Translations under genes and position numbers: made by a program | Assembly (NCBI RefSeq): GCF_018304825.1 | Contig: NZ_CP072648.1 | Coordinates: forward strand, 2,463,501 to 2,527,500 | Reading direction: 5' to 3' | From: Chloracidobacterium validum | GTDB taxonomy: Bacteria > Acidobacteriota > Blastocatellia > Chloracidobacteriales > Chloracidobacteriaceae | Length of the DNA stretch: 64,000 nucleotides | Notes under the pieces: model-generated | Databases searched by the model: none | Told to the model about the DNA's origin: nothing | What the model saw: only the letters and a program-made list of their open reading frames with translations | Shown here: positions 9,833 through 19,600 of the stretch, in pieces | How positions within the stretch are numbered: the stretch's first letter is position 1 | Layout: each line of letters opens with the position of its first letter

Positions 9833-10826
9833 CCGGCCCTCCTGCCTCCGCTCCTCCGCACTCGCCACGACCAGCCGCCGCGAGCCAGTCACCGACAAGG
9901 CGCTCGATTTCATCCGGTCGCTCAAAAAGCACTAGGTGGCCCGTCCGCAGCAGGATGTGCAAACGCGCAACCGGGAGCGTTTGCGCCAGGCGGTCGCTGT
10001 CGGCGAAGGGGACGACGGGATCGAACTCACCGGTCAGCACCAACGTCGGAGCGGCCCGGGCGGCGGCGTCACGCACTTGGGCAACCCGTTCCGGCCGAAC
10101 CAAGTCCGTCACGGCCAGAAAGGCCGCCCGCGAGTTACAATACACCAGGCTCGTGAACGACATTTCAACGTCGCGCCACATCACTTCGCGTTGACAAAGC
10201 GTGACCGAGACGTAGCGGTACACCAGCGTTTTCGATGGAATGCGCCGAAGCGTGTCAAAAATTGCCCCAAGCACACTTGGTAACACAAGAGCTTGCGCCG
10301 CGCCATAGTCGAACAGCCCGAAGTTCATCACGACCTGCCGCCGAACGCGCGCCGGAGCGGCGTCGCCAACCAGGAGTGCCACCGCCGAACCCAGCGAAAA
10401 CGAAACCAGATCAAAGGCTTTGATGCCAAGCTGGTCGGCCAGCGCCAGGGTATCCTGGGCAAAGGCCAGGAGCGTGTAGTCGTCGTCTGGAGCCGTTTCG
10501 GAAAAACCATGGCCGCGAAAATCAAAAGCGATGGCGCGAAACCCGGCCGCGCCAAGCGCCGGTGCCAGGCGATAAAACCAGTACGACGAACAATCCCACC
10601 CGTGGAGCAAGAGGACGGCCGGGCCATCCGGCGGGCCGTATTCATACAGGTGGTACTGAATCGCGCCCAAGCGGATGAACCGTGCCCGGGCCGCAAAGGC
10701 GCGCATCGTGTCAAACACGTCTTTTTGCCGTGGAGAGGTTTCGCGCGCTTCCCGCTCGGCAAGCTGGGCCAGGTGGCGGCGAAACTTTTCCGTGGCAGGC
10801 TCGGAATGGGGTACCCAGTCGGTCAA
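9822..10826 (-). CDS. Alpha/beta hydrolase
   Basis: A 334-residue hydrolase of the alpha/beta fold. Visible elements are the oxyanion-hole region LLLHGWDCSSYWF, the DFRGHGFS segment, the nucleophile elbow SFSLGS (Gly-x-Ser-x-Gly variant F-S-L-G), the acid residue in TGEFDPVVP, and the catalytic His in RTGHLVLFE. An extra N-terminal helical stretch of about 55 residues (FRRHLAQLAEREARE) precedes the fold. The gene overlaps both neighbours (4 bases with the membrane-protein gene upstream, 11 with the permease), which indicates one operon at 8993-11935. Substrate unknown. Confidence 0.9.
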   Translation of the reverse strand: MTDWVPHSEPATEKFRRHLAQLAEREARETSPRQKDVFDTMRAFAARARFIRLGAIQYHLYEYGPPDGPAVLLLHGWDCSSYWFYRLAPALGAAGFRAIAFDFRGHGFSETAPDDDYTLLAFAQDTLALADQLGIKAFDLVSFSLGSAVALLVGDAAPARVRRQVVMNFGLFDYGAAQALVLPSVLGAIFDTLRRIPSKTLVYRYVSVTLCQREVMWRDVEMSFTSLVYCNSRAAFLAVTDLVRPERVAQVRDAAARAAPTLVLTGEFDPVVPFADSDRLAQTLPVARLHILLRTGHLVLFERPDEIERLVGDWLAAAGRGECGGAEAGGPDAG

Positions 10827-11935
10827 TCAGTCAAACGCTTGACGGACGACGCGCGCGCGGGGGGTAGCGTCCGTTCCTCTTGAAGATCGAGCCGGAGCAT
10901 GGCATCGGCGGCAATGAACCCGTCTCCAGCGCGCTGGCGTCGCCAGTAGAAAAATGCCCCGCCGGCGGCCGTGCCAAGCAACACCATGCCAGCGCCGGCA
11001 AGCACCACGAATGAGGCAATGCTGACGAGAAGCTGCCCGATATGGCGGACATCCTGCTGGGTCGTTCGGGTCGGCGTGCTCAGGCGAGGCGGGGGGTCGC
11101 CCAACCAGCGCACGACATAGTCATACTCGACGCGCTCGATAGCCGCTTGCGCGCGGGCAGCGTCCCGGACGCCATCCACAACCACAATGAAGTTGCCGCG
11201 CCGGGCAATCTGACACCTACCGGAAGCCAAGCCCTGGGCAGCCGCCAGCGCCGCGGTGGCATCCTGCGGCGTGGGATACTCCGCCACCAGAACATGCTCG
11301 AAAGGCGCCGCCGCTGTGTAATCAGCCCAGGCGAAAGCGCAGCCTGGAGAGGCAGGGAGCGCGTTGGCGCGAAGCCAGGTGGCGCGGGCCAGTCCCAAAG
11401 CGCCAACCGCGTAGCGCTCCGTCCCAGACTGCCGCGCCGGAGACGGCAACTTGCGGAGCACAACCGGTTCTTCGTCTTGCCCCTCGACCGGCGGAAGCGT
11501 GGCTTGCCAAGCTTCGAGCCTAGCTCGCAGCCAGGCCGCAACAACCGAGCGTTTTTCTTCTGGCGCGTCCGGCTGCACGGTCAGCACCGTATCGCCAAGC
11601 CGCTCGCCACCAATCAACTTGGACAACCCCAGCGCGCGCCCGTAACTCGGACAGCGATAGAGCGCAAAGGCAATCCCTTCGCGCCGGCCGCGGTGCAACC
11701 AGGCAACGCCAAACTCCCTGGCGACTTCGAGTTGCTCACCGGGCAGGACGCCGGACGGTAGCTTCGTGGTGAGAAGCAGGCTCTGATTGATGCCCAGCTC
11801 ACGCACCGGGAAGGTCCGCCCGGCGGTCTCATCCCGGACGCCACCGACCGCGAAACCGACCGTGGCCGCGATGAGCAGCACCACCCCACCCAGTTGCCAA
11901 TGCCGTGGCGGTCTTTGGTTCCAGAACAGCTTCAT
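10823..11935 (-). CDS. Hypothetical membrane protein with N- and C-terminal transmembrane segments
   Basis: A 370-residue protein I do not assign to a named family. From start MKLFWNQRPPRHWQ there is one hydrophobic segment at about 15-35 (LGGVVLLIAATVGFAVGG), a long extracytoplasmic domain (about 40-290) with several conserved-looking Cys, Tyr and Trp positions, a second membrane segment near 305-330 (LLVSIASFVVLAGAGMVLLG) and a short basic tail. The open frame continues 39 codons upstream, but that part looks non-coding. Its stop overlaps the start of the hydrolase gene (ATGA). An extracytoplasmic, membrane-anchored role is inferred from topology only. Confidence 0.7.
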   Translation of the reverse strand: MKLFWNQRPPRHWQLGGVVLLIAATVGFAVGGVRDETAGRTFPVRELGINQSLLLTTKLPSGVLPGEQLEVAREFGVAWLHRGRREGIAFALYRCPSYGRALGLSKLIGGERLGDTVLTVQPDAPEEKRSVVAAWLRARLEAWQATLPPVEGQDEEPVVLRKLPSPARQSGTERYAVGALGLARATWLRANALPASPGCAFAWADYTAAAPFEHVLVAEYPTPQDATAALAAAQGLASGRCQIARRGNFIVVVDGVRDAARAQAAIERVEYDYVVRWLGDPPPRLSTPTRTTQQDVRHIGQLLVSIASFVVLAGAGMVLLGTAAGGAFFYWRRQRAGDGFIAADAMLRLDLQEERTLPPARASSVKRLTD

Positions 11936-11945
11936 GTTCCTCGGC

Positions 11946-12425
11946 TCACAGCAGCGGTGAACCTGCCCGCTGGAGGATTTGGTCAGCGACCGCGCGCGGT
12001 TGCGCGATATGTCGCATGGTAATTTTTCCGGTCGCCGACGCACTATCCACAATCACGTTGCCCAATCCACAGAGCCGTTGCGCCAGCGTTTGCTCAACCG
12101 TGACATCCTGCACCTTGGCAAGCGGGATGTTCCGCACAGTTTTAGACAAGATTCCAGTACTGACTTCAATCTTGTCGGCCGCCAGCGTGTAGGTTTCCAC
12201 CCACTGACAAAGGTGCTTCCAGGCGGCCACGGCAAAGAGCGCGAGGCAGATTCCGATGGTTACAAAGGGAACGGCCGGCGCCAGGCTCCTCCAGATGACA
12301 GCTTCCACAACCCCGCCCAGGACCACGAACACTACCGTCAAGATGACCGCCGTGGCATACCACAGCCCAACGAACAAGAACGTTTGCCGGAACACGACCG
12401 GCGCTGGCGGGTGATGATCGGCCAT
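11946..12425 (-). CDS. PH domain-containing membrane protein (bPH_2/YdbT-like)
   Basis: A 159-residue protein with two hydrophobic segments (FLFVGLWYATAVILTVVFVV and VPFVTIGICLALFAVAAW) followed by a bacterial PH-like domain: TYTLAADKIEVSTGILSK, then NIPLAKVQDVTVEQTLAQRL and LGNVIVDSASATGKI. This is the bPH_2 (YdbS/YdbT) arrangement, a small membrane-linked domain of uncertain role. It lies 10 bases upstream of the preceding membrane-protein gene and likely heads the same minus-strand operon. The 300 bases further upstream (12426-12725) hold no supported gene and probably contain the divergent promoters. Confidence 0.85.
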   Translation of the reverse strand: MADHHPPAPVVFRQTFLFVGLWYATAVILTVVFVVLGGVVEAVIWRSLAPAVPFVTIGICLALFAVAAWKHLCQWVETYTLAADKIEVSTGILSKTVRNIPLAKVQDVTVEQTLAQRLCGLGNVIVDSASATGKITMRHIAQPRAVADQILQRAGSPLL

Positions 12426-12725
12426 GTGGTTGATAAGCCTCCAAGTCAGCGCCGGCTAGCCGTACAAGCGGCCTTCTGCGCAAACCACACCTCTTATACC
12501 AAATCCCGCGCGCGGAACGCACCTATCGCGCCTGAGAACCGACGTTACCCCGCGCTAAACCACCGTCGAGCGACACTTCGTTCTGAACAGGATTTCCCCA
12601 GATGTGGCGCGCTCGAGCCGAATCGCGCTATGATGACTTCGTTTCCATCCCAAATACTCCGGCTGGCGCAACGTCGGTTCAGATACCTGTCGAAACCGTC
12701 GGCTGACCATCCGGCTCCACGCAAG

Positions 12726-13043
12726 ATGAAAGTCACCATCAAAGACCGCGCGACAGGCACGATTTTGGCCGAAACAACCGATCCGAACCAAGTTCTCTCG
12801 TTTGAGGGGAACTGGTACTTCGCGCCAGATGCCGTCAATCAGTCCGTGCTGAAGCTGACCACCGACACCTACACCTGTGGTTACAAGGGTACGTGCAACT
12901 GGATCACCTTCGACGACGGCGCGCATCTGACGCCCCACGTGGCTTGGGTGTATCCGGCCCCGAAGGCCGGCTACGAAAACATCGCCGGGCGTTATGGTTT
13001 TTACGCCGGCGCGCGCCTCACCACCATTGAGGAACGCGAGTGA
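12726..13043 (+). CDS. DUF427 domain-containing protein
   Basis: A 105-residue protein starting MKVTIKDRATGTILAETTDP. The DUF427 pattern is clear: FEGNWYFAPDAV, LTTDTYTCGYKGTCNWITF and HVAWVYPAPKAGYENIAGRYGFY with the conserved Cys/Tyr/Trp positions. DUF427 proteins are small, often stand-alone, and of unknown function. The open frame extends far upstream in non-coding-like sequence; the ATG at 12726 is chosen because the domain begins there. It stops 21 bases before the next gene, so it may be co-transcribed with the kinase. Confidence 0.88.
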   Translation: MKVTIKDRATGTILAETTDPNQVLSFEGNWYFAPDAVNQSVLKLTTDTYTCGYKGTCNWITFDDGAHLTPHVAWVYPAPKAGYENIAGRYGFYAGARLTTIEERE

Positions 13044-13064
13044 TGCCTTGAGACGAGCGACACC

Positions 13065-15515
13065 ATGACCAATGAGGCGGGGATGTCCAACGCCTTTGAA
13101 GCGACGAACACCTCCGAAACGTCCCCGAGTGCCGACCCCAAAACCGCGGCGCAACGGATTGCTGAACTGGAAGCCGCGCTGCGGGACGCCGCGCAAACCA
13201 TCCGCTCGCTTCGGGAAAGCGAGCTGCGCTATCGGGAAATCTTTGATGGCGCATGCGACATCATCCTGCTGTTGGGGTTGGATGGGCGACGCCTGGCCTG
13301 GAATCCCGCCGGCCAGCAAATTCTGGGTTACAGCGCCGAAGAAATCCAAGCCATGTCGGTGCGCGAGTTCTCGCACTTGGTCGTGCCGGAGCATCGGGAG
13401 CGGATTCGACAGGCGCTGAATGAAAAGCTGGAACAGCAAAGGACTGAGTCGCGCTACGAGGCCGACTTCATTGCCAAGGACGGCCGGCGGATTACCCTTG
13501 AAGTCAACTCCCGACTGCTCTTCCGCGACGGCAAGCCAGTGGCCATTCAGGGCATCTTGCGTGACATCACCGAGCGCAAGCACTTCGAGCAAGCGCTGCG
13601 TGAGAGCGAGGCGCGCTACCGCGACCTCTTTGAAAACGCCAGCGACATCGTGTACGTCCACGACTTTGAAGGGCGCTTTTTATCCGTCAACCGGGGCGTG
13701 GAGCGGGTCCTGGGCTACACGCCGACCGACGCCAAGCATCTGACGATGACCCATATCGTGGTGCCGGAGCACCGAGCGCGGGCGATTCAGTCCATTGCCG
13801 AAAAACGTGCCGGAAAAGTCGAGGTCACACAGTACGAGTTGGATGTGATTGCCAAGAACGGTCAGCGTGTCACGCTCGAAATCAGCTCGCGCTTGTTTTA
13901 CGAGCAGGGCGTCCCGGTGGGCGTGCACGGCATGGCGCGGGATGTCACCCGGCGCCGCCAGATGGAACGGGCCCTGCGCGAAAGCGAGGCGCGTTACCGA
14001 ACACTCTTCGACAGTGCCCACGATGTGATCTACTGCCACGACCTGGAGGGCCGGATTCTGGACATCAACCCGGCAACGGAGGCCTTGTTTGGCTACCGAC
14101 GGGATGAAGCGCGGTCGCTCAACGTCGTGGATGTCATCGTTCCAGAAAGCCGTCCAGTGACCAAGGCTGCGGTTCAGCAACTTCTGGAAGCGCCCGGAAC
14201 GACGGCGCGCTATGAAGCGACGCTGCTGGCCCGCGACGGACGGCGCATCACGCTTGAACTCAATACCTGGATGATTGTGGAAAATGGCAGGCCGGTGGCC
14301 TTTCAAGGCATTGGGCGGGATTTGACCGAACGGCGGTTGGCAGAGCGCGCCCTGCGCGAAAGCGAGGAACGCTTCCGCCGCGTTTTCGACGCCGCGCCGC
14401 TGGGCATTGCCCTCGTGTCGTTGACCGGCTACGTCATGCGCGCCAACCGCGCGGTGTGTGAGTGGCTTGGCTACACCCCAGAAGAAGCGACCGGACGCCA
14501 CCACCTGGACTTCTGCCACCCAGACGATGTCGAAGAAACGATGCGCCTCACCCGGCGACTTCTTGCAGACCCGACCCTGTCGAGCTTTCAGATCGAGAAA
14601 CGCTACCTGACCAAGGCGGCGAAGGTGGCCTGGGGCCGCCTGACCGTGGTCGTGGTGCGTGACAGTGACGGGCAGCCGCAGTACCTCCTGAGCATGATCG
14701 AAGACATCACACAGCAGCGCACATTGGAGGAGCAAGTTCGCCACGCCCAGAAAATGGAGGCCGTTGGGCAACTGGCCGCCGGGATCGCCCATGAGTTCAA
14801 CAACCTGCTCACGGTGGTGGCCGGATACGCCGGGCTCCTGGAGCGTCGCCTTTCGCCAACCTCGATTGAACGTTCTTCGCCGGCGCTCCTCCATCGGTAT
14901 GCTCTGGACATCCTGACGGCCGTGTCGCGGGCCGCGACGCTCACCGGGCAGCTTCTTACCTTTGGGCGTAAACAACAGCAGCAGTTAGCGCCACTCAACA
15001 TCAACGAGTTGGTCACGTCGTCCGTCCGCATCCTGCGTCCGCTCCTGGAGCCGCACATTGCCATCGTCACCGACCTGTCACCGGACTTGGGCATCGTCGT
15101 CGCCGATCAGCAGCAGCTCGAGCAAGTGCTGACCAATTTGGCGGTCAATGCCCGCGATGCCATGCCGCATGGCGGCACGCTGACGCTGAGGACGCTCAAC
15201 GTCTGGCACGAGTCCCGGCCTGAGAGCAGCACGCCTGCCCTGTTTCGGAGCCGCCAGGCCAGCGATGAAACCATCCGCATGAACCCGTATGTCCTACTGG
15301 AAGTTGCCGACACCGGGCTGGGCATGACCGAGGAAGTCCGGCAACGCATCTTCGAGCCGTTCTTCACGACCAAGCCGGTTGGCAAGGGCACGGGTCTTGG
15401 GCTATCGGTGGTCGAGGGCATCATTGCCCAGAACAAAGGCTTCATCACGGTCACCAGCGAAGTGGGGAAGGGCACGGCCTTTCAGATTTTCCTTCCACGC
15501 GGTGAACTGTTGTAG
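13065..15515 (+). CDS. Multi-PAS sensor histidine kinase
   Basis: An 816-residue soluble kinase with no membrane segment. Four PAS domains follow in order (about residues 57-175, 178-295, 298-418 and 420-550), each started by a RESE-R-R-R-type linker such as LRESEARYRDLFENA. The HisKA phospho-acceptor is His in AAGIAHEFNNLLTVV (about 573). The ATPase domain (about 650-815) shows LTNLAVNARDAMPHGG (N box), VADTGLGM (G1), FFTTKPVGKGTGLGLSVVEG split over the F and G2 boxes. No receiver domain is attached and no response regulator lies nearby, so the partner is unknown. The N-terminal 35 residues are Thr/Ser-rich and the start could also be the Met five codons in. Confidence 0.93.
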   Translation: MTNEAGMSNAFEATNTSETSPSADPKTAAQRIAELEAALRDAAQTIRSLRESELRYREIFDGACDIILLLGLDGRRLAWNPAGQQILGYSAEEIQAMSVREFSHLVVPEHRERIRQALNEKLEQQRTESRYEADFIAKDGRRITLEVNSRLLFRDGKPVAIQGILRDITERKHFEQALRESEARYRDLFENASDIVYVHDFEGRFLSVNRGVERVLGYTPTDAKHLTMTHIVVPEHRARAIQSIAEKRAGKVEVTQYELDVIAKNGQRVTLEISSRLFYEQGVPVGVHGMARDVTRRRQMERALRESEARYRTLFDSAHDVIYCHDLEGRILDINPATEALFGYRRDEARSLNVVDVIVPESRPVTKAAVQQLLEAPGTTARYEATLLARDGRRITLELNTWMIVENGRPVAFQGIGRDLTERRLAERALRESEERFRRVFDAAPLGIALVSLTGYVMRANRAVCEWLGYTPEEATGRHHLDFCHPDDVEETMRLTRRLLADPTLSSFQIEKRYLTKAAKVAWGRLTVVVVRDSDGQPQYLLSMIEDITQQRTLEEQVRHAQKMEAVGQLAAGIAHEFNNLLTVVAGYAGLLERRLSPTSIERSSPALLHRYALDILTAVSRAATLTGQLLTFGRKQQQQLAPLNINELVTSSVRILRPLLEPHIAIVTDLSPDLGIVVADQQQLEQVLTNLAVNARDAMPHGGTLTLRTLNVWHESRPESSTPALFRSRQASDETIRMNPYVLLEVADTGLGMTEEVRQRIFEPFFTTKPVGKGTGLGLSVVEGIIAQNKGFITVTSEVGKGTAFQIFLPRGELL

Positions 15516-15535
15516 GTCCGTGCCGAGGAGGGCTT

Positions 15536-16543
15536 GTGAGTACCTCGTCTTCGAAGAGTCACTATGCCGTTTCCCCACTGGATTTTGCGGGACTGTCCAC
15601 CTATCCCCTGGCCGCGCGGCCGAGCAAAGTGTCAGCGCGCGATTTGTCCCGCCCCTGCCCGCCCGGCGCGACCCTGCGTGACTTCTTCGCATCACTGCCG
15701 AACATCCTGGCCGTCAAAGAGCTTCGGGCAGCGGCGGCGGCCGTCCGGGCCGCGCGCGCGCGGGGACGCGCCGTGATTGCTGGCTTTGGCGGCCACGTCA
15801 TCAAGTGTGGACTCGGCCCCCTACTCATTGACTTGATGGCACAGGGCTACCTCACCGCTTTTGCCTGCAATGGCTCAAGCGCCATTCACGACTTTGAAAT
15901 CGCGCTGGTGGGCGCGACCTCCGAAGATGTGGACGCCACGCTGGGGAGCGGCGCGTTTGGCGGCGCGGAAGAAACCGGAACAGGTTTCAACGCGGCCTGT
16001 GCAGCGGCGGCGGCGGATGGCATTGGCCTCGGTGAGGGCTTGGGCCGCTGGTTGGATGCGGCGCAGCCGCCCTACGCTGAGCAATCCGTTTTGATTCAGG
16101 CCTACCGACGACGCGCGCCGGTGACGGTCCATGTTGCCATTGGCACAGACATTACCCACATTCACCCCACGGCCGTTGGCGCGCACTTGGGCGCGGCAAC
16201 CCACCATGACTTCCGCCTGCTCTGCGGACTCGTGCGTGAGCTTCACGATGGCGGGGTGTACTTGAACTTTGGCTCGGCGGTCATCCTGCCCGAAGTCTTT
16301 CTCAAGGCCGTGACGACGGTGAGAAACCTGGGTTATCCACTCACCACCTTCACGACGGTCAACTTCGACTTCATTCAGCATTACCGACCGTTGACCAATG
16401 TCGTCCGCCGTCCGGTTGCCGGCGGGGCCGGGCGCGGGATTGCGCTAACCGGTCATCATGAGCTGCTGCTGCCCCTCTTCGCAGCGGCAATTCAGGAGCT
16501 GGATGACGCGCCCGAACCATCCGCGGCCAGCGCATCCGGTTAA
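15536..16543 (+). CDS. Deoxyhypusine-synthase-like protein
   Basis: A 335-residue protein. Segments such as GFGGHVIKCGLGPLLIDLM, AFACNGSSAIHDFEIAL, GSGAFGGAEETG, DITHIHPTAVGAHLG and GGVYLNFGSAVILPEVFL look like the bacterial deoxyhypusine-synthase-related family, which uses an NAD-binding Rossmann-like fold. I recognise the family by these motifs only. Bacteria lack the eIF5A pathway, so the real substrate is not known; some bacterial members are homospermidine synthases. It starts with GTG 20 bases after the histidine kinase stop, with GAGGAG just before, so it is probably in the same operon. Confidence 0.55.
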   Translation: MSTSSSKSHYAVSPLDFAGLSTYPLAARPSKVSARDLSRPCPPGATLRDFFASLPNILAVKELRAAAAAVRAARARGRAVIAGFGGHVIKCGLGPLLIDLMAQGYLTAFACNGSSAIHDFEIALVGATSEDVDATLGSGAFGGAEETGTGFNAACAAAAADGIGLGEGLGRWLDAAQPPYAEQSVLIQAYRRRAPVTVHVAIGTDITHIHPTAVGAHLGAATHHDFRLLCGLVRELHDGGVYLNFGSAVILPEVFLKAVTTVRNLGYPLTTFTTVNFDFIQHYRPLTNVVRRPVAGGAGRGIALTGHHELLLPLFAAAIQELDDAPEPSAASASG

Positions 16544-16663
16544 CCAACCCCAGCTTGCCGTACGACTGGTCTGCTTTTATCTTCGCCACACTTGTGCAGG
16601 ACAAAGCAGCTAAATTGATGCCTGTCCGCCAGACAAACCCGCTCTTTCCCTGACCTTGGTCTC

Positions 16664-19600
16664 ATGCACTTGGCTTGTAGGCAGATAATCCGACGCAGCG
16701 TTATCCTCATCACGTTGTGGTTAGCGGCGTCCGTAGGCGTGCCGGGGGCAGTCGGCGGGGTTCCCCCGGCGGCCGTGTTTGAGCGTCTCACCCAGGAACA
16801 CGGGCTTTCCAACAATGCGGTTCACTGCATTCTGCAAGACCGGCGTGGCTTTCTCTGGATTGGAACTGAAGACGGACTGAACCGCTACGATGGCTTCAGC
16901 TTCAAAGTCTATCGGTATCAGGATAACAACCCCCGCTCGCTCCCCGGAAACCTCATCATGACACTGTATGAAGACCGGGAGGGCAACCTGTGGGTTGGCA
17001 CCGCCAAATCTGGATTCTGCCGATACGATCCCCAAACGGATAGCTTCGTTACCGACAAGCAACTCATCCGTGACGGGCAGTCCACCATAGGCAGTCGTAT
17101 GGCCTGGCGGTTTTACGAAGACCGGGCTGGCACGCTCTGGTTATGCACGGACGACGGCTTGTTCCGCTTTGACCACCGGCGTGGTGACTTCACACTGCAC
17201 AACGTCCCACACCGTGATCGGCTCATCGCCTCAGTCTATGAGGATGACTTGGGGCAGTTTTGGGTGGCGAGTGTCTCCGGGCTGTGGCTTTTTGACCGGA
17301 CGACCGGCCAGTTCTCACAAGTCATCACGTCGCCGGCTGTGCGGCGAGAAAATCAGTTGTTGATGATTTCAGCCCACGTCCTTGGGCAAACGAAGCAAGG
17401 ACATCTCTGTGTTGGATTTGGCCGCGTTGGTTTTTTCTGCATCGAGCCACGGTCACACCGGGTCGTCGCAGGCTATGACTGGCAGGGAAACGCACTCAGT
17501 AGCGTGCCAACGGCGGTAAACGACGAGGACCTATATTACGTCGATCCCCTGTGGCTTGACGCCGACGACAATCTCTGGGGAGCGCAACGCCCGGTCGGGC
17601 TGATTCGCTTGAACCTCTCCAGCCGGCAGGTCCAGGTCATCGTTCCCGACCCCAAGCTTCCGGGGGAACGTCCGGCGCGCCGAGTCCTCGCCCTGTTTCA
17701 AGACCGGTCAGGGGTGCTGTGGATTGGGGATGGCGTGGCCGGGGTGACAAAATTTTCTCCGACCCAGAACCGCTTTGAACGCTATCGCCACCTTGGACTC
17801 GATCAAACATCTCTGTCTGACAGCTACATTCGTGGCATCGCCGAAAGCCGTTCTGGCCGTATCTGGGTCTGTACCCAGTTCGGCGGCTTCAATGCGCTTG
17901 ACCGCGCGTCTGGGCAGGTGGTGCGCTATCCGGCGCGGCCCGGCGCTCGAAACGCCCTTCAGTCGAACATAACATTTGCCGTTCATGAGGACCGACAAGG
18001 CGAGGTATGGATTGGCACGGACTTGGGATTGCAGCGGTTTCGTCCTCAAACGGGTCAGTTTCAGTCATTCCCACAGTTATCCGGCAAGGCAAGGGTGCAT
18101 GCCATCTACGAAGACACACGCCGCGCGCTGTGGGTCAGCTTTGGCAATGGCTTTTACGAAATCTCCCCAGACCGCATGCGCTGCCGGGACCATACCGCCG
18201 GCATCACCCCCACCGGCAAGCCGTGGGACGTTGATGTGCAGTGCATTTACGAGGATCGCCGTGACCAGCACCTCTGGTTTGGGTTGGCAGGACGGTGTGT
18301 GCGCTACGACCCGGTTCGGCAGACCTACCGCGAATATGTGATAGAAGCGCGTCCAGAATACAGTGCCGCTTATGTCACCAGCTTCGCCGAAGGCTCCGAC
18401 GGAACGCTATGGATGACAACCAAAGGGGCTGGCCTGTGCCGCTTCGACCCACAACGTGAAACCTTTACCCACCTTTTGGAACAAGATGGGCTGCCGCACA
18501 ACAACTGCTATGCCATGTTCCCCGATGCCAACGGCCGCTTCTGGCTCAGCAGCGACGCCGGCATTGCTCGCTTCGACCCGACGACCCGCGCCTTCCGCAC
18601 CTACACCACCGCCGATGGCTTGCAGGGCCGTGAGTTCAACCGCTTCTCGGCCTTCCAAAACTCCCGCGGCGAAATCTTCTTTGGGGGGACGCAGGGCCTC
18701 AACATCTTTGACCCGGCCAAACTGACCGACAATCCAACCCCGCCGCCGGTGGCGTTGACCGAGCTGAAAATCAACGGGCAGACGCGGCTTGCGCCCGAAG
18801 GCAGCCAGCTCGTGGTTGATTACCGGGAGCGGGCGGTGGAGGTCGGCTTTGTCGCCCTGGATTTCCACGCGCCGGCGGACAACCGGTATCGCTACTGGCT
18901 GGAAGGGTTTGACCGTGGCTGGCGGGAGGCGGGGGCGCGGCGGGAAGCCAGCTACACGAACCTGCCGCCGGGGGCGTATCGGTTTTGGGTGATGGCGGCC
19001 AATCACGATGGGGTGTGGAGTTCGGGCAAGGTGCTGTTTCAGCTCGAGATTCGTCCGCCGTGGTGGCAGACGTGGCCGGCGTATGTGGGGTTCGCGCTGA
19101 CCGGTGGGTTGTTGCTGTACGGGGGCGTCCGACTGCGATTGCGGCAGTTGGTGGCGCGCAACCGAAATCTGGAACTCAAGATTGCCGAGCGGACGCAAGA
19201 GGTGACACGCAAGAACGAAGAGCTTGCCGCGCGGAATCTGGAAATCGAGTCTCGGAATTCGGAGATTGCCGCGCGGAATCTAGAAATTGAAGATCAGCGG
19301 CGTGGACTTCTGGAGAGCCTGACCTATGCGCGGACAATCCAGCAAGCGATGTTGCCCACGGTGGATGCGCTGAACGCAGCGCTTCGGGAAAGCTTCGTGC
19401 TGTGGAAACCCAAGGACATCGTGTCGGGGGACTTTTACTGGTTTCACCAGCAGCGAGGGCGCGTCGTTCTGGTGGTGGCCGATTGCACCGGGCATGGCGT
19501 GCCGGGCGCGTTGATGTCTATGATTGGCAATGATCTGCTCGGGCAGATCGTCGTAGAACATGAGGTATATCAGCCGGCGCGGATTCTTGAAGCCCTGCAC

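Noticed and set aside
11979-12725. Long open frame leading into the DUF427 gene
   Set aside because: It is antisense to the PH-domain gene for much of its length and has no family-like sequence; the DUF427 domain begins at 12726.
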